Shown: in pieces, positions 31,845 to 42,983 of the stretch
Position numbering within the stretch: the first letter of the stretch is position 1
How the letters are laid out: each line of letters starts with the position of its first letter
DNA from: Lophius americanus
Lineage: Eukaryota > Chordata > Actinopteri > Lophiiformes > Lophiidae
DNA length: 64,000 nucleotides
NCBI GenBank assembly: GCA_037951165.1
Contig: JBBDHG010000051.1
Span: forward strand, 4,073,001 to 4,137,000
Direction of reading: 5' to 3'
Notes under the pieces: generated by a model
Database searches by the model: none
What the model saw: only the letters and a program-made list of their open reading frames with translations
Told to the model about the DNA's origin: nothing
Made by a program: the position numbers and the translations under genes

Positions 31845-34825
31845 TGACTGGTATATCCCCTAAAAAGTCCCCAAACACTTTCATTGTTAAGAAATACGAT
31901 AGAACTCCTCAAATTAAATGTGATGTTATTTACAGAGTGTTTTTAGATAAGATTATGTCCGAAAAACTATTTTTCAAAATTAACACAGTATATGGTTAGT
32001 CTATTAGGTTATAAAGTTTGAAAATTATTCATGAAAGTTTTTGAGGTAAATCTGGAAAACAGTGTTTTTCATGAAAAGCTCCCCCTAGTCAGTTCAAATA
32101 TAAATATTTAGATTAAAATATGATAACACAAGATAGGTCTCTTTGGGTCAATTCATATGCCCTTATTTTGGACTAAATCGGACCAATACTTGAGAATTTA
32201 TGGCCCAAAAACCTCTGCCGATAAAGCTCCACCTAGCATCAGAAATGTATGACTGATTTCCTCTAAAATCAATCCAGTTTTTCCTCAAACTAAGGTCTGT
32301 GCTGGCATTATGTCTAATATTTCATGCTTTACTCACTAGGGGGAGCCTTGTTTCCGAAATCACTGTTTTTCAAAAGAACTTTCTAATCATAGATCCAAAT
32401 CTGTTAAGGTTGACTCGAGGTCAACAAACTTGCGTGTATTATATTGTACTCTAATTGTTCATATTTTAGTCACTAGGGGGCGAGGGTTTTTTTCTTTCCA
32501 GAAAAAAAGTTTTTTGGACATAATACAAAAAACAATTTCTTAGATAATTTTTAAAAATGACTACCACATAGACCATAGAGTGAGGAAGTGGATGAAATTA
32601 GACTGATTTTGGGACAGGGTGGTTGTATATTTCCGACACTAGGGGGAGTTTTATCTCCAAAAGTTCTCCATAGTATCTCCATAATTTCCCAAAGGTTGGT
32701 CAGTTTAGTCCACATTTGGTGCATATGAATTGACTCAAGGAGATCTATCTATTAAACAGCACATAGCGTTCTCTTCAATAGTATATATTTTATTCACCAG
32801 GGGGAGCTTTTTCACAAAAACTGTTTTGCAAACATTACTTCTGCAAATTACCCTGATTTAGTATAAATTATGTGCCTATGAATCAAGTCTAGGAGATCTG
32901 TCTTGTAAACATTTTATTTTTCTCTATTTGTTCGTATTGCAGTCATTAGGGTGAAAATTTAAAAAAAAATACTGTGGACACAACATTTAACAAAGCCACT
33001 CAGGGGTCACAAGGAAGTAGAAAAGGACTTACTGAATTGGCGCGGCAGAGAGATTGAGATGTGAAGTATGTACAGCAGGTAAGGGTGATTGAGGATAGAA
33101 ATGGGAATGTACTTACAAGTGTGGAGAGTGTGATGGCAGGATGGAGAGAGTACTTTGGAAAACTGATGAATGAAGAAAATGAGAGAGAGAGAAGGTAGGA
33201 AGGTGTATAAAAGAAGAAGTCCTAAGGATCAGTGATGTTAAAGTGAGAGCAGCAACAGAATGAAGAATGGAAAGGCGGTCAGTCCTGATGACACAACAGT
33301 GGAGGTTTGGAGGTGTTTAGGAGAGAGGTCAGTGGAGTATTTAACTAGATTGTTCAACACTCTCTTGGAGAATGAGAGGATAGCTGAGGAATGGATGACA
33401 ATAGTACTAGTGCCGAGTGATTTTAAAGAACAAGGGTAATGTGTAGAGCTGTAGCAGCTACAGAGCTATAAAGCTGATGATCAGGCACACAATGAAGATC
33501 TGGGAATGAGTAGTGGGAGCTAATCTATAAAAAAATGGTTACAATTTCTGAGAAGCAGTATGGTTTCATGTAAAAAAAAAGAGCACTACAGAAGCAATGT
33601 TTACTTGAAAGTGCTGTTGGAGAAGTATAGAGAAGGTCAGAATGAGTTGTGTGTTTTTGTGGATTTAGAAAGAGCCGACAGAGTGCCAAGGGGGGAATTG
33701 TGGAATTTTATCAGGAACAGAGAAGTATTGTGACAAAGAAGAATTTTTGGGTTGTACAACATATATTTGAGAGCAGATTAACAGTGATGAGGTGTGCAGT
33801 AGGAATGACGGCTAGGTTCAAGCAGAAGGTGGGACTGCATCAAGGTGAGCCCCTTCTTATTTGCTATGGAGATGGACAAGCTTACAGTTGAGGTATGACA
33901 CGAGACACTATGGACCCTGAAGTTCGCTGTCATTGTGATCTGTAGTGAGAGCAGGGAGAAGGTGGAAGAAAACCATGAGAGGTGGAGGTATGATCTGGAG
34001 AGAAGAGGAATTATGGTTAGTCACAGCAAAACAGAAAAGATGTGTGTGAATGAAAGGGAGGCAGGTGCAGCGGTGCGGATGCAAGGAGTAAAGGTGAATA
34101 AGGTGTAGGAGTTTAAGTACTTAGAGCCAGTTTTTCAGAGCAATGGGGAATGTTGGAAAGAGGTGAAGAAGTGAGTGCGGGCAGGTCCGAGTAGGTGTAG
34201 AAGACTGTCCGGAGTTATCTGTGACAGAAGAGTAGTAGCAAGAGTGAAGGGAAAGATTTACAAGGCGGTGGTGAGAGCAGCCCTTCTCTATGGCTGGAGA
34301 CAGTGGCTCTGATTAAAGGACAGGAGACAAAGCTGGAGGTGGCAGAGTTGAAGATGTTAGGATTTTCTTTGGGAGTGATGAGCATGAACATAATAGAAAG
34401 AAATACATCAGACGGACAGCCCAGGTTAGAGGACTTGGAGACAAAGTTAGAGAGGCCAGGTTGAGATGGTTGGGACACGTGAAAAGGAGGGATGGTGGTT
34501 TCTTGGAAGACAGATGCTGGGGATGGAGCTGCCAGGCAAGAGAAAAAGGGAAAGACAAAAGAGGAGATTTTTTGATGTGGTGCGAGAGGACATGCAGTAG
34601 GTTGATGTGACAGATGAAGATTCAAGGGTCAGGGAAGGATGGAAACAGATGATCCGGTGTGGTAATCCCTAAAGGGTACAGCCGAAAGAAGAAGAATAAG
34701 AAGACTTTGGACATACATTCAATTTTCTGGAGTTCAATCAGGGGAATTACCTATAGGTAAGTTCAGGGAATTGGGAACTTTTTGGGCATATTCGATTGCT
34801 GCCGGTGACAACAGCATAAATCTAT
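31845..34825 (+). mobile_element. CTCF-site-like repeat element (family R), split by a LINE
   Basis: The left part (31845-32987) is built of repeating blocks that each contain CACTAGGGGGAGC or a variant: 32334, 32471 (CACTAGGGGGCGAG), 32637 and 32795 (CACCAGGGGGAGC), with a weaker CATTAGGG at 32943. Between them are GTCCACATTTGGTGCATATG and GGAGATCTATCT words. The right part (34705-34825) contains GAGTTCAATCAGGGGAATTA and GGGAACTTTTTGGGCATATT. The left edge, TATATCCCCTAAAAAGTCCCC (31851 on), resembles the inverse of that right edge, suggesting terminal inverted repeats. An RTE-like LINE (33000-34703) interrupts it. Nothing in it codes for a protein, so it would be nonautonomous. Confidence 0.6.
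33000..34703 (+). pseudogene. RTE-like non-LTR retrotransposon, 5'-truncated and decayed
   Basis: Translated pieces in several frames give MKNGKAVSPDDTTVEVWRCL, then VEYLTRLFNTLLENERIAEE (33240-33400), VFVDLERADRVPRGELWNFI (33650-33710), TARFKQKVGLHQGEP (33810-33850), EERWRY-like and MVSHSKTEKMCVNEREAG (34010-34070), and LSGVICDRRVVARVKGKIYK (34205-34265). These follow the order of an RTE-type reverse transcriptase: fingers, D-containing palm, LHQG, thumb. The YADD box is not intact. The 3' end is CCTAAAGGGTACAGCCG followed by a (GAA)n tail, typical of RTE-like fish LINEs. Endonuclease and the 5' part are missing. Confidence 0.8.
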
Positions 34826-34949
34826 TTCATTTGTAGTGCTTGCCTAAATCACTGTAGACCAGATCACCCAACAAAACCTTCATTTCTGAAGATGCTCTGA
34901 CCCAATCGATTTGTCATTACAATTTGGCCATTGTCAAAGTGGCTAAGAT

Positions 34950-35345
34950 CACTCATTGACTGTTCCCTCCAGTTCCCCAGTAACTGTTCCCTCCAGTTCC
35001 CCAGTGACTGTTACCTCCAGTTCCCCAGTGAATGTTCCCTCCGGTTCGTCCGTGACTGTTCCAGCCCACGACTTCAGTACCCGGTCTCGCAGTGTCTCCT
35101 CTCCCTGTTACTCCTCCCATGACTCCTCTCCCTCTTACTCCTCCCACAACTCCTCTCCCTGTTACTCCTCCCACGACTCCTCTCCCAAGCCTCCCAGTGA
35201 CCTCTGAACCCGTGACTTCCCCTGTGGAATTAGAGCCTAATCTACCCGTGCCTCATCTCGCCTCTGAAACTCAGCCATGGCCTGACCTGTCCAACATGTT
35301 TGACAGCCCATGGATCGCCAGCTGCTCCCTATTTTGGACTTAAAA
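34950..35345 (+). repeat. Pro/Ser/Thr-coding minisatellite with open frames
   Basis: From 34964 to 35065 a unit of about 26 bp (TTCCCTCCAGTTCCCCAGTG-like) repeats four times; from 35090 to 35190 a unit of about 30 bp (CTCCCACAACTCCTCTCCCT-like) repeats three or four times. One frame stays open to TAA at 35341-35343 and reads PVTPPMTPLPLTPPTTPLPV, ending DSPWIASCSLFWT. The composition is unlike the AT-rich flanks. It could be the Pro-rich part of a decayed retroelement gene; I do not recognise a domain. Confidence 0.5.
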
Positions 35346-36100
35346 ATTAACTCTGTTTTGGAGTTTGGGTTGCGGGTAAACCAACCGACTTCTGTTCCTT
35401 ATTCCCTGTCTGCAGCAGAACCTGCAACCTCACTTCCTGACTCCTGGTGGTGGGTGGAACTTCCGACCTCCTCCTGAGTCCAGGTCGGAGAAGCCACCGC
35501 CAACCTCTGCTTGTTGCGACCGACCCCCGGAGGGGTCTGTTCGCTGCCAGCATCCAGAGGGGTCTGTTTTGTTGGCACACCTGCAAATATTATGTTCATG
35601 ATGATATGAAATCAGAAAATCTTCACATTAGAAAAGCTGACATTTACTCTTAATAAACACCTAGTATATAAGCAGCAGACAGGGATCATAACTGTGACTT
35701 TGGAACATACATACAGAACTTACATCATCAAAACAACATGTTCTTTTTGACCTCCTCACTGCTGACTGATTAACTGAGTGGCTCTTATGAGTTCCGGTCT
35801 GCATCAGCAATGATTAGCCTCTGATTGGTCCAAATGCTTAAATTGCAGTCCTTGTAATTTCCATTGACCATCTAAGAAGGCAGTGATTGTGGCAGGAATG
35901 CCTGAGTAAATCAGCAGTTCTCAGTGGATTGTCTGTCTGAGTGCACACTGAGTGAGGCACAAAGTGCTGTGACAGCATATATTTCTTCACCTTCAGTTTG
36001 GTTCAGGGACAGGACGCCCTTCACCATCACAGCGCAGAGACTCTGAGGCTGAAATAACAAAGAATGGATTTTGTGTATGAATTGTGCATCACTTTAAGCC
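35346..36100. other. Unassigned stretch with GC-rich start
   Basis: 35390-35580 is unusually GC-rich and includes two near-copies of GGAGGGGTCTGTTCGCTGCC/CAGAGGGGTCTGTTTTG. It probably belongs with the preceding minisatellite as part of one retroelement relic. 35600-36100 has a TATATAAGCAG word at 35666 but no readable gene. Confidence 0.35.
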
Positions 36101-36104
36101 CTGT

Positions 36105-37050
36105 CTCGGAGTATTTCAATCAGCATAGACAGAGAATGAAAATGAATAATGAAAAGATTAATGTTTATTACAAAAGCTGATATGTGATGATTAATATCTC
36201 ATAAAGTGTTTGGGACACAGATTCTTTTTTGAGATTATGTTTGGAGGGTATCAGTCCTGAGCAGCAGCAAGGTGTACCCCCATCTTGGAGACTGGATAAG
36301 AAAGAAGAAGAAGAAAGAATCCTTTATTAGTCACATAGTCATACAGTACAACATAGTGAAATTACTTCTCTGCATTTGACCCATCCCTGAGGGAGCAGTG
36401 GGCAGCCCCTCGTGGAGCGCCCGGGGAGCTAAGGATTCAGGGTCTTGCTCAAGGACCCTACGACAAGTAGACTCTGGTGGGATTCGAACCGGCTACCTTC
36501 CGATCTTCTGATCAGGAGACAGCCGCTCTACCAACTGAGCCACAGCCGCCCCATAGAGCGCGAACGCAGTCCCCCACTACCACAAATTATGCAGTCGAGA
36601 TTCCCACATTTGAGGAATTCGCAGGGGTCAGCAGTAGTAGCGGTAGTAGCGGTTTATGGCTCCGCTGAGATTGATTAATGATGAAGTTCTTATATCTGCA
36701 GAGATTGAGCAGAGATGTGGAGGTGGAGGGAGCACAAACCAGCAGCGTGGCAGAACAAGATGAATTGAGAGAATCCTATATAAAACGATGGCAGCGAATT
36801 GATTGGTTAATAATGAAGGTGTGTCACAATGATTTCTGCTGATAGCAAATGAAGCCCCAGAGTTGGTAATTGCAAATAAGCATGTATAAAAGTTGTGAAT
36901 GTCGGTACGTCATCATCATTTACATGAGCTGCATCTCGATATACTTGATGATAGATTGGGTTGCAGACCGTCAGTCTTCTCTTCCTCTCGTGTTGTTTCA
37001 GAAGATAAATTAAAAATCCCAGTTTTTATATGTTTTTTGAGTTGATTTGG
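36105..37050 (+). repeat. LTR-like dispersed repeat, copy 1
   Basis: Blocks of this segment recur at 52445-52544 and 53362-53800. Examples: ACAGAGAATGAAAATGAATA with GATTAATGTTTATTA against ACAGAGAGTGAATTAAGGAT with AATTTATTA; TCAGTCCTGAGCAGCAGC against TCAGCCCTGAGCTGCAGC; GATGTGGAGGTGGAGGGAG against GATGGGGAGGTGGAGGGAG. A TATA-like CCTATATAAAA word lies at 36777. The two copies carry insertions at different places. Calling it an LTR is a guess from its size and the TATA-like word. Confidence 0.45.
36295..36552 (-). repeat. tRNA-derived SINE inserted in the LTR-like repeat
   Basis: On the minus strand it starts GGGGCGGCTGTGGCTCAGTT with GGTAGAGCGG (A box) and GCCGGTTCGAATCCC (B box). It continues through CCTTGAGCAAGACCCTGAAT and GGGGCTGCCCACTGCTCCC to a tail ending GGATTCTTTCTTCTTC. 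The pol III boxes are well kept, so it is fairly young. Confidence 0.85.
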
Positions 37051-38177
37051 GATTTCTTAAAACAATATGTTGAGAATTAAATTTTAAATGAATTCTTGCT
37101 CTGTATTGTTACTCTGTCTTCCTCCTATGCAGCCGGCTGTTAGTGAGTTGTGTGTGTTTTTTGTGTAGATAACCATCATGTTTCACCAAATGAACACAAC
37201 CCTCTCCATTTTACAGGCTTTGTTCCCACATTACCTGTGCTCACATCTACAATTTTTCTCATTGTTTGTGTAAATGAATGTGTTCAATGGGGTTTGTAAT
37301 TTTTTCTAATGTTTTCTTTCTAATGTGCTCATTTTAAAGCAATAAACATCAATATTATGATGTTTCAATTATTGCTTTTACACTCATGTCCTGATCATCA
37401 TCAATCATATCTTAATCAAAAAATACATCTGTAGTTTTTGTAACTGTGATCAGACCAAGGTTAATTGGAAACCATTAACTATATATGTTGTGTGTGTGTG
37501 AGAGAGAGAGAGATGTATTTTGATATGAACTGTAATGGCTGGGTTAGGGTTAGTTTAATAAAATGTATGAGTTTCACTCATATCTGCAGCAGAACAATCC
37601 AAATCCATATATGGCAGTGTATGGGGTAATATCACATACAAGTCCAATTCTAGAGCAATTACATCACTGCTTGCACTGCGTTTAATCCTAATTAAATAAA
37701 GGATAAAGGGTTAAGTGATGCCATATCCTGAAATGGAGAAGTTGAGAGCCACTCTGAAGGGAGGTAGAGAATCTGCGCTTCCCAGCTGTCTGATGTCAAA
37801 TTATACACATGACCTACTGTGAGCTGTGTGATATTAATTTGCCAGCTACATTTCTTTTCCTTCCTAGATTATTTTACATGCAAATAACCAGCTTTGTTGT
37901 AAATCTTTTCTTTTTATGTTCTCACGCCTACACATGACGCAGAACAATGACTTGTTTTATTATGAAGTTACTTAAATTAACCATAAGCTTCGAAGTAGCT
38001 TTCCAAACCACCAAAACGGATGGATTTCAATCACCCTCTTCCTCATCTCATCTGGAACTTCTTTAGATGCCAATGCAACTATGCTGCTGGTACAAAAGTT
38101 TCCCCCTCTCACTATCCTTATCAGATTCCTGTTCCATATTGTCTTGTTCTGGGTGTTTTAATTCGCAGTTCATACAC
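37051..38177. other. Gene-free DNA
   Basis: AT-rich, with a short (TG)n(AG)n tract at about 37488-37512. No exon, RNA gene or element ends were recognised. Confidence 0.5.
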
Positions 38178-38330
38178 ATTCTAAATGTTAAATCTAAATG
38201 TTAAATCTAAATGTTAAATCTAAATGTTGAATTTGAATGGTAAATTGAAATGCTAAATCTAAATGTTAAATCTAAATGTTAAATCTTAATGTTAAATCTA
38301 AATGTTAAATCTAAATTTGAATTCTAAATG
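38178..38330. repeat. 13-bp minisatellite in the left terminal inverted repeat
   Basis: About ten tandem copies of AAATCTAAATGTT with small variants. A more degraded inverse version lies at about 48185-48311, so the array is part of the element's termini and could bind a transposase or serve as a promoter-proximal repeat. Confidence 0.85.
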
Positions 38331-38486
38331 TTTCAAATATATGCTAATCAACCACAACCCTTATGTAAATAGAACTCACTTAGGTGCAGCCCCACCTTCG
38401 GTTTGGACCTGGCTCTGGAGTCAGAGCACAGTGCCAACCACCCTCACCGCTGTCAATGGATCCGAGATGAAAGGAAAATTTCAAAC

Positions 38487-40260
38487 ATGGCCGGTTCTCT
38501 ACGATTAGAAGACAATGAACGGGCAGTTGTGGCAGGTGTGAGGGCTGCACTTCAAAGTGTAGTATCATCCACAGCAGTAACGGTACGTTTTGATCTTAAT
38601 TTCTTAATGCATTCCGGAAGGAGAGAGTTTCTGTTAGATAACCTACAGAGCTAGCTAATGTTTGTCTGTGCGACTCGGATGTTAGCCAATGTTTTTTTTA
38701 TCCACTGTAAAGAATTTCTGTAGCTATGTGGCTTACTTTCCTAGATGACAAGCTCCATCACTCGTTACATTAAGTCAAGTAATATCAGGGGCCACTATTG
38801 CCGCTATTTACAATGTGGTCCCTTGGTTCAGGTCTCCACAGTGGTGCCCAGTTCCACCTGTACTTCCAGCTTTGCCTCCAGAAGTTACATCACTGACATC
38901 GGTAAGTGAAGTGTTGATATTGCTGGATAGGTTTATGTCATTTAAAGATATCCGTGGCATTTGAACGCGCCACACCTTTTGTTAGGTCCGGGGACTGCAC
39001 CAGTTAATGCGACCGAATCCTCATACGTATTTTGAAATGCATATTTGACAACCTGCAAATAAGTGCTAGAACATTATTTTTTGAAGAAGAAAAAAAAGAA
39101 GACGATCAAACTTGGGAATATATTTGTGGAATTGTTTGGCATTTGTTTGTGACCAGGAAAATAAATTGGTGATCATTATTTTACTTCGCAATATACTACA
39201 TTGTTGAAAATTGTGTCTAACAAGTCTGACTTATATATCCTGTATATGTCAAAAAAAATTAATCACATTATTGAATATCCTGTTTTTATTTTGAGGATGG
39301 GCACGCCTTCATTTCCAATGAGGACATCGAGGGTTTGCTGCTTCTAGGGACAACGCTTTATGAAGTAGCTTCCTTCCTGCAGATCTCCACATTATACAAA
39401 CTCATGAGTGAATACGACATACGACACACAAAATTTTGTAACATTTCTGATGATTAATTGGACATAACCATAAGCGAGATAACAGCAGAATATCCTCACA
39501 TAGGAGAAGTTATGCTTCATGGACATTTTCATGCCAGAGACATTGTTGTGCAGAGACATCGTCTCAGAGACTCTGTAAAAAGGGTTGATGGTGCTGGTGT
39601 TGAGTCCAGGAGGAGGAGTACAACAACAATAAAAAGACAAGTACACATTGTGCCTTGTCCAAACTACATATGGAATTTCGATGGATATCATAAACTAATA
39701 AGATTGAAATAAGTAGCACATTGCACAATGGATGGTTACGGTAGGATGTTGATGTTTGTTCACTGTTATAATAACAATCGGGCTGAAACTGTTCAGGGCC
39801 TCCGCAATCGTGATTCAATCGTGACTTGCACAGTAACTTTAGTCATGTGTTTGCATCCATTTTGTACGAACTGGAGTCAATGGAGGCCTTGGATGAGGAC
39901 AATGAATGTGATTTATTTTCTCTTCATTATGTTGGCATTCCCAGGATGAATTGCACATTAAATGAGTTTAAGGCTGCATTAAACAATCATTCAATATCTG
40001 AAGGGAACAGAACCCCACTTCAGCTTCTCACACTAGACAGATATCCTTTGTCACTGAACTATCAAGAAGCTGCAACTGAGGAAACAACAGTGGATTCTGT
40101 ATCAACACCTAATGGTCAATTCTCTTTTTGCCCGCTTAACCAACAGGACTTGCAAGATTTGGGTGCTGCAGTTAACCCTCTTGAAAATGATAGTAACAAG
40201 GGAATAACATTATATTACAGAGTACAAGAATTTGTATTCAACAAAATTGTAAACACGTAA
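38487..40260 (+). pseudogene. rve-type (DDE) integrase/transposase gene, decayed
   Basis: Exon 1 (38487-38582) is MAGSLRLEDNERAVVAGVRA plus 12 residues, donor GTACGT. Exon 2 (38832-38901) ends at GTAAGT and carries an 8-nt deletion relative to the right-hand copy, breaking frame. Exon 3 starts at 39296 after TTTGAG: DGHAFISNEDIEGLLLLGTT, a helix-rich DNA-binding part, then HGHFHARDIVVQRHRLRDSV and NYIWNFDGYHKLIRL, which holds the first catalytic Asp (WxxDG), then VAHCTMDGYGR and NNNRAETV. In-frame TAA codons lie at 39455-39457 and 39710-39712. After GLRNRDS the frame jumps to FASILYELESMEALDE, HYVGIPRMNCTLNEFK and NHSISEGNRTPLQLL, the C-terminal part of this family. The segment with the second catalytic Asp and the Glu is missing. 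Polyadenylation could use AATAAA at about 40463. Acts, when intact, as a nuclear DNA recombinase. Confidence 0.8.
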
Positions 40261-42586
40261 ACCACCACTCGTATAACAATACCAATGAATTACTGTAACA
40301 TTAACATCAATAACGGAAAATTGCGATACTGTTATCAAAAATATTGATGTCCAACGTGCATTAGTTCTAGATAAGGACTTAACAGTTTCTACATTAACAT
40401 TACTGTCATAAAAGATAGAGAGGTAAACAAAAAAAGTCAATAAGATCAAATACTTAGAAAGTCAATAAAACCTTCAATTGTTTTTTTTCAACGAGTTGTA
40501 TGCTGTCTGTTGTTAATGGGTTGTCTTAGTAGCATATTTACCTGAAATTATTTTGGTCTGTGTGTATAACTATATAATCCAATACTGCACTAAAAATGGC
40601 TCCATTCATGAGAGCTATCATAAAATGGAAACCAAATTCATCGTCATCTGCCAGATTCTTGCTATTAAGAAAGAGCTGAAACTCATTTTAGCATGTGTGA
40701 GCAATAGGAAAGTGTTTCGTCTCCTCATGAGCAAAAGTCTCTTTTGGACTAGGAACAAATCCAATTGCAAGAACTTTGCTGCTTCCTGTTGCGAAGGGAA
40801 GGATGTGTCCAGGAATCAGTGTCCAGATAAATGCGTTCTCTGCTTCAGTGAGGCTCCTGCCATTAAATTGTTCCGCAACCGCATTTTCTGAAAGGGGGAA
40901 GAATGAACAAAACCATAGAAATAGAAAAGATAGATATTACTATTTTATGTACAAAACAGAATTTTGTCTACATGTCTTGAAGTAAATTGGTCACAGACTG
41001 TACATATTGAAAATATAGTATTGTTATTGTCCTCAACACAGGTAGGATATCATAGAAATAAGGCAGAACACTTTCAACACAAAACCTATTATAACATATA
41101 AGACAGCATTAATGCTATGCTTAATTTGTACTATGAAATTTACCACAATACTCCAATGGCATTGTGCGGAGTATGCAGCTTCATCTCGCATGTAGCGGTT
41201 TTATGTTACAGGACTGTTATTGGAATGAGAATGAGGGATTCGAGGATTATGATGCTTGTGAATAAGGAATAGGGATATCACTGTTAAAATTAACGTGTAT
41301 GTTTTTTCTGTCTTAAGAGATGGGTTCAAAAAGAGTATGTTTTCGAAACTGTGTGGATTAGGCTTAAAAATATTTTAAATACATTTAAGAAGAAGCCAGA
41401 CTGACTTTCTGTGTTGAGCTTCATGTTGAGACTACCATGAAACAAGCTGTGCCCAAAGCAAAATATACCGACTGAAACATTTTACATGCTGGCCCAAGCT
41501 ATTAATGCATAAGCGCAGTATTAAGTTAACTTAACTTAACTTAGAGCTTATAAGGGAAAATCTTACTTTCAGTCATGCATTCTCAACATATTTACCTATT
41601 TACCTTGTACAAAGTGGAGAAACTCTCTGAACTTAACCACCATTAACTCCTCTCTTTGTCTTCTGTTATTTCCAAGAACAGAGTAGTACAACATCTGCTG
41701 TGACATCACTGGGTTCTTGAGGCATATCAAGAAGAACCCTCATCCAAGGTCTTTCTTTCAGGAGTAGTTGAACCTTTGAAAACATTGACAAAAACTCAAT
41801 TTGAAGCTTAACTCTAAAATGCATGAGCTCGTGCCGGGACCCTACATACTTAAGTTCCCAGCTTTTGGTCACTAATTAACACCATGGCAGTTCCACCAAA
41901 TAAGATATGACTAAGAGCATTAACTAAAACATAAAGTAATATACTTTTAAACAATACTTAATTTAAAAATATATAGTCTGAGGAACACCAGGAGATTGAG
42001 GGCTTAACTGAAAGATTACAAATAAATATTAAGGCATTAAAAGGTGTGAAGTTTACTTAGGCAAAGCTTACCAGCCGTCTTTTCACCTCTGCCAAGCTTA
42101 CAAACCTGCTGCCTTCTGGCATTAAGTCCTAAGTGCGGTTTGTTGATTATTCACACTGTTAATTCTCCAAGAGGATTGAACTGTCTTCCAGTGTGCTACA
42201 AAATCATCCACAAGCATTTTGCAGTCTGTTGTGCACTTGAACTGCAGTTACAGTTAAATTTAAGACTGAACTTAACTCGTAGTACTTCAAACCCTCGACT
42301 AATTGATCGTAGCAGCTCTGTTGTTTAATGAGAACGTGGACAAGTATGGCATTTTGGAGAAATGCATCTTTGTTTTCCATGGTGACTGGGTATGGAAGAC
42401 ATTCGATTTGGTATCTCCAGTCACAGCATTCCACCGCCTGCTCCAGCTCATCTTTGGTTGCTGCTTTTATCAATCTCAAGGTGCATAATGGAAACAAATG
42501 GGTAAGAAAGATGCCTTTGGTGAAAATAATAATTCACAAACTGGGGCTGAAGCCAAAATATATATATATATCACACCCATATTATT

Positions 42587-42916
42587 CATTCATTCATTAT
42601 CTACTGCTTATCTTGTTTAGGGTCACGGGGGGCTGGCGCCTATCCCAGCTAACATAGGGTGGGACAAGTTGCCAGTTCATCGCAGGGAAAACACACATAG
42701 AAGACACACAACCACACACACTTACGGCCAATTTTGTGTCACCAATATCACATGTTTTTGGACTGTGGGAGGAAGTCGGACTTCCCGAAAAGAACCCACG
42801 CAGACACAGGGAGAACATGCAAACTCCACACAGAAAGGCCGACAGATGTGGATTCGAACCTGATACCTTCTTGCTGTGAGGCAGCAGCGCTAGCCACTAG
42901 GCCACCGAGCCGCCCC
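42587..42916 (-). repeat. tRNA-derived SINE inside the HECT pseudogene
   Basis: On the minus strand it starts GGGGCGGCTCGGTGGCCTAG with TGGCTAGCGCTGCTGCC (A-box part) and AGGTTCGAATCC (B box). It then reads TGTGTGGAGTTTGCATGTTC, TCCCTGTGTCTGCGTGGGTT and a tail of (ATGA)n. It has the same family layout as the copy at 55551-55905. It sits between ligase exons 42474-42277 and 43295-43079, so it landed in an intron. Confidence 0.9.
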
Positions 42917-42983
42917 ACACCAATATCATACTTTCTTTTTTAAATTTTTTAAATTTTTTTCTTGGTTTATTTGGCAGGGATAT

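Noticed and set aside
34215..34625. 136-codon minus-strand open frame
   Set aside because: It is antisense to the RTE-like LINE reverse transcriptase region.
36480..36552. A tRNA gene on the minus strand (and similar hits at 19860, 42850, 53120 and 55551)
   Set aside because: A and B boxes are present, but the acceptor stem does not close and each continues into a SINE body and tail.
38178..38330. A CRISPR-like or satellite array
   Set aside because: The units are contiguous 13-bp variants with no spacers, and the array is mirrored at the other end of the 10-kb element, so it is a terminal-repeat minisatellite.
41523..41545. Short TTAACTTAACTTAACTTA run as a telomere-like repeat
   Set aside because: The unit is only four to five copies and not TTAGGG; a minor simple repeat in a HECT intron.
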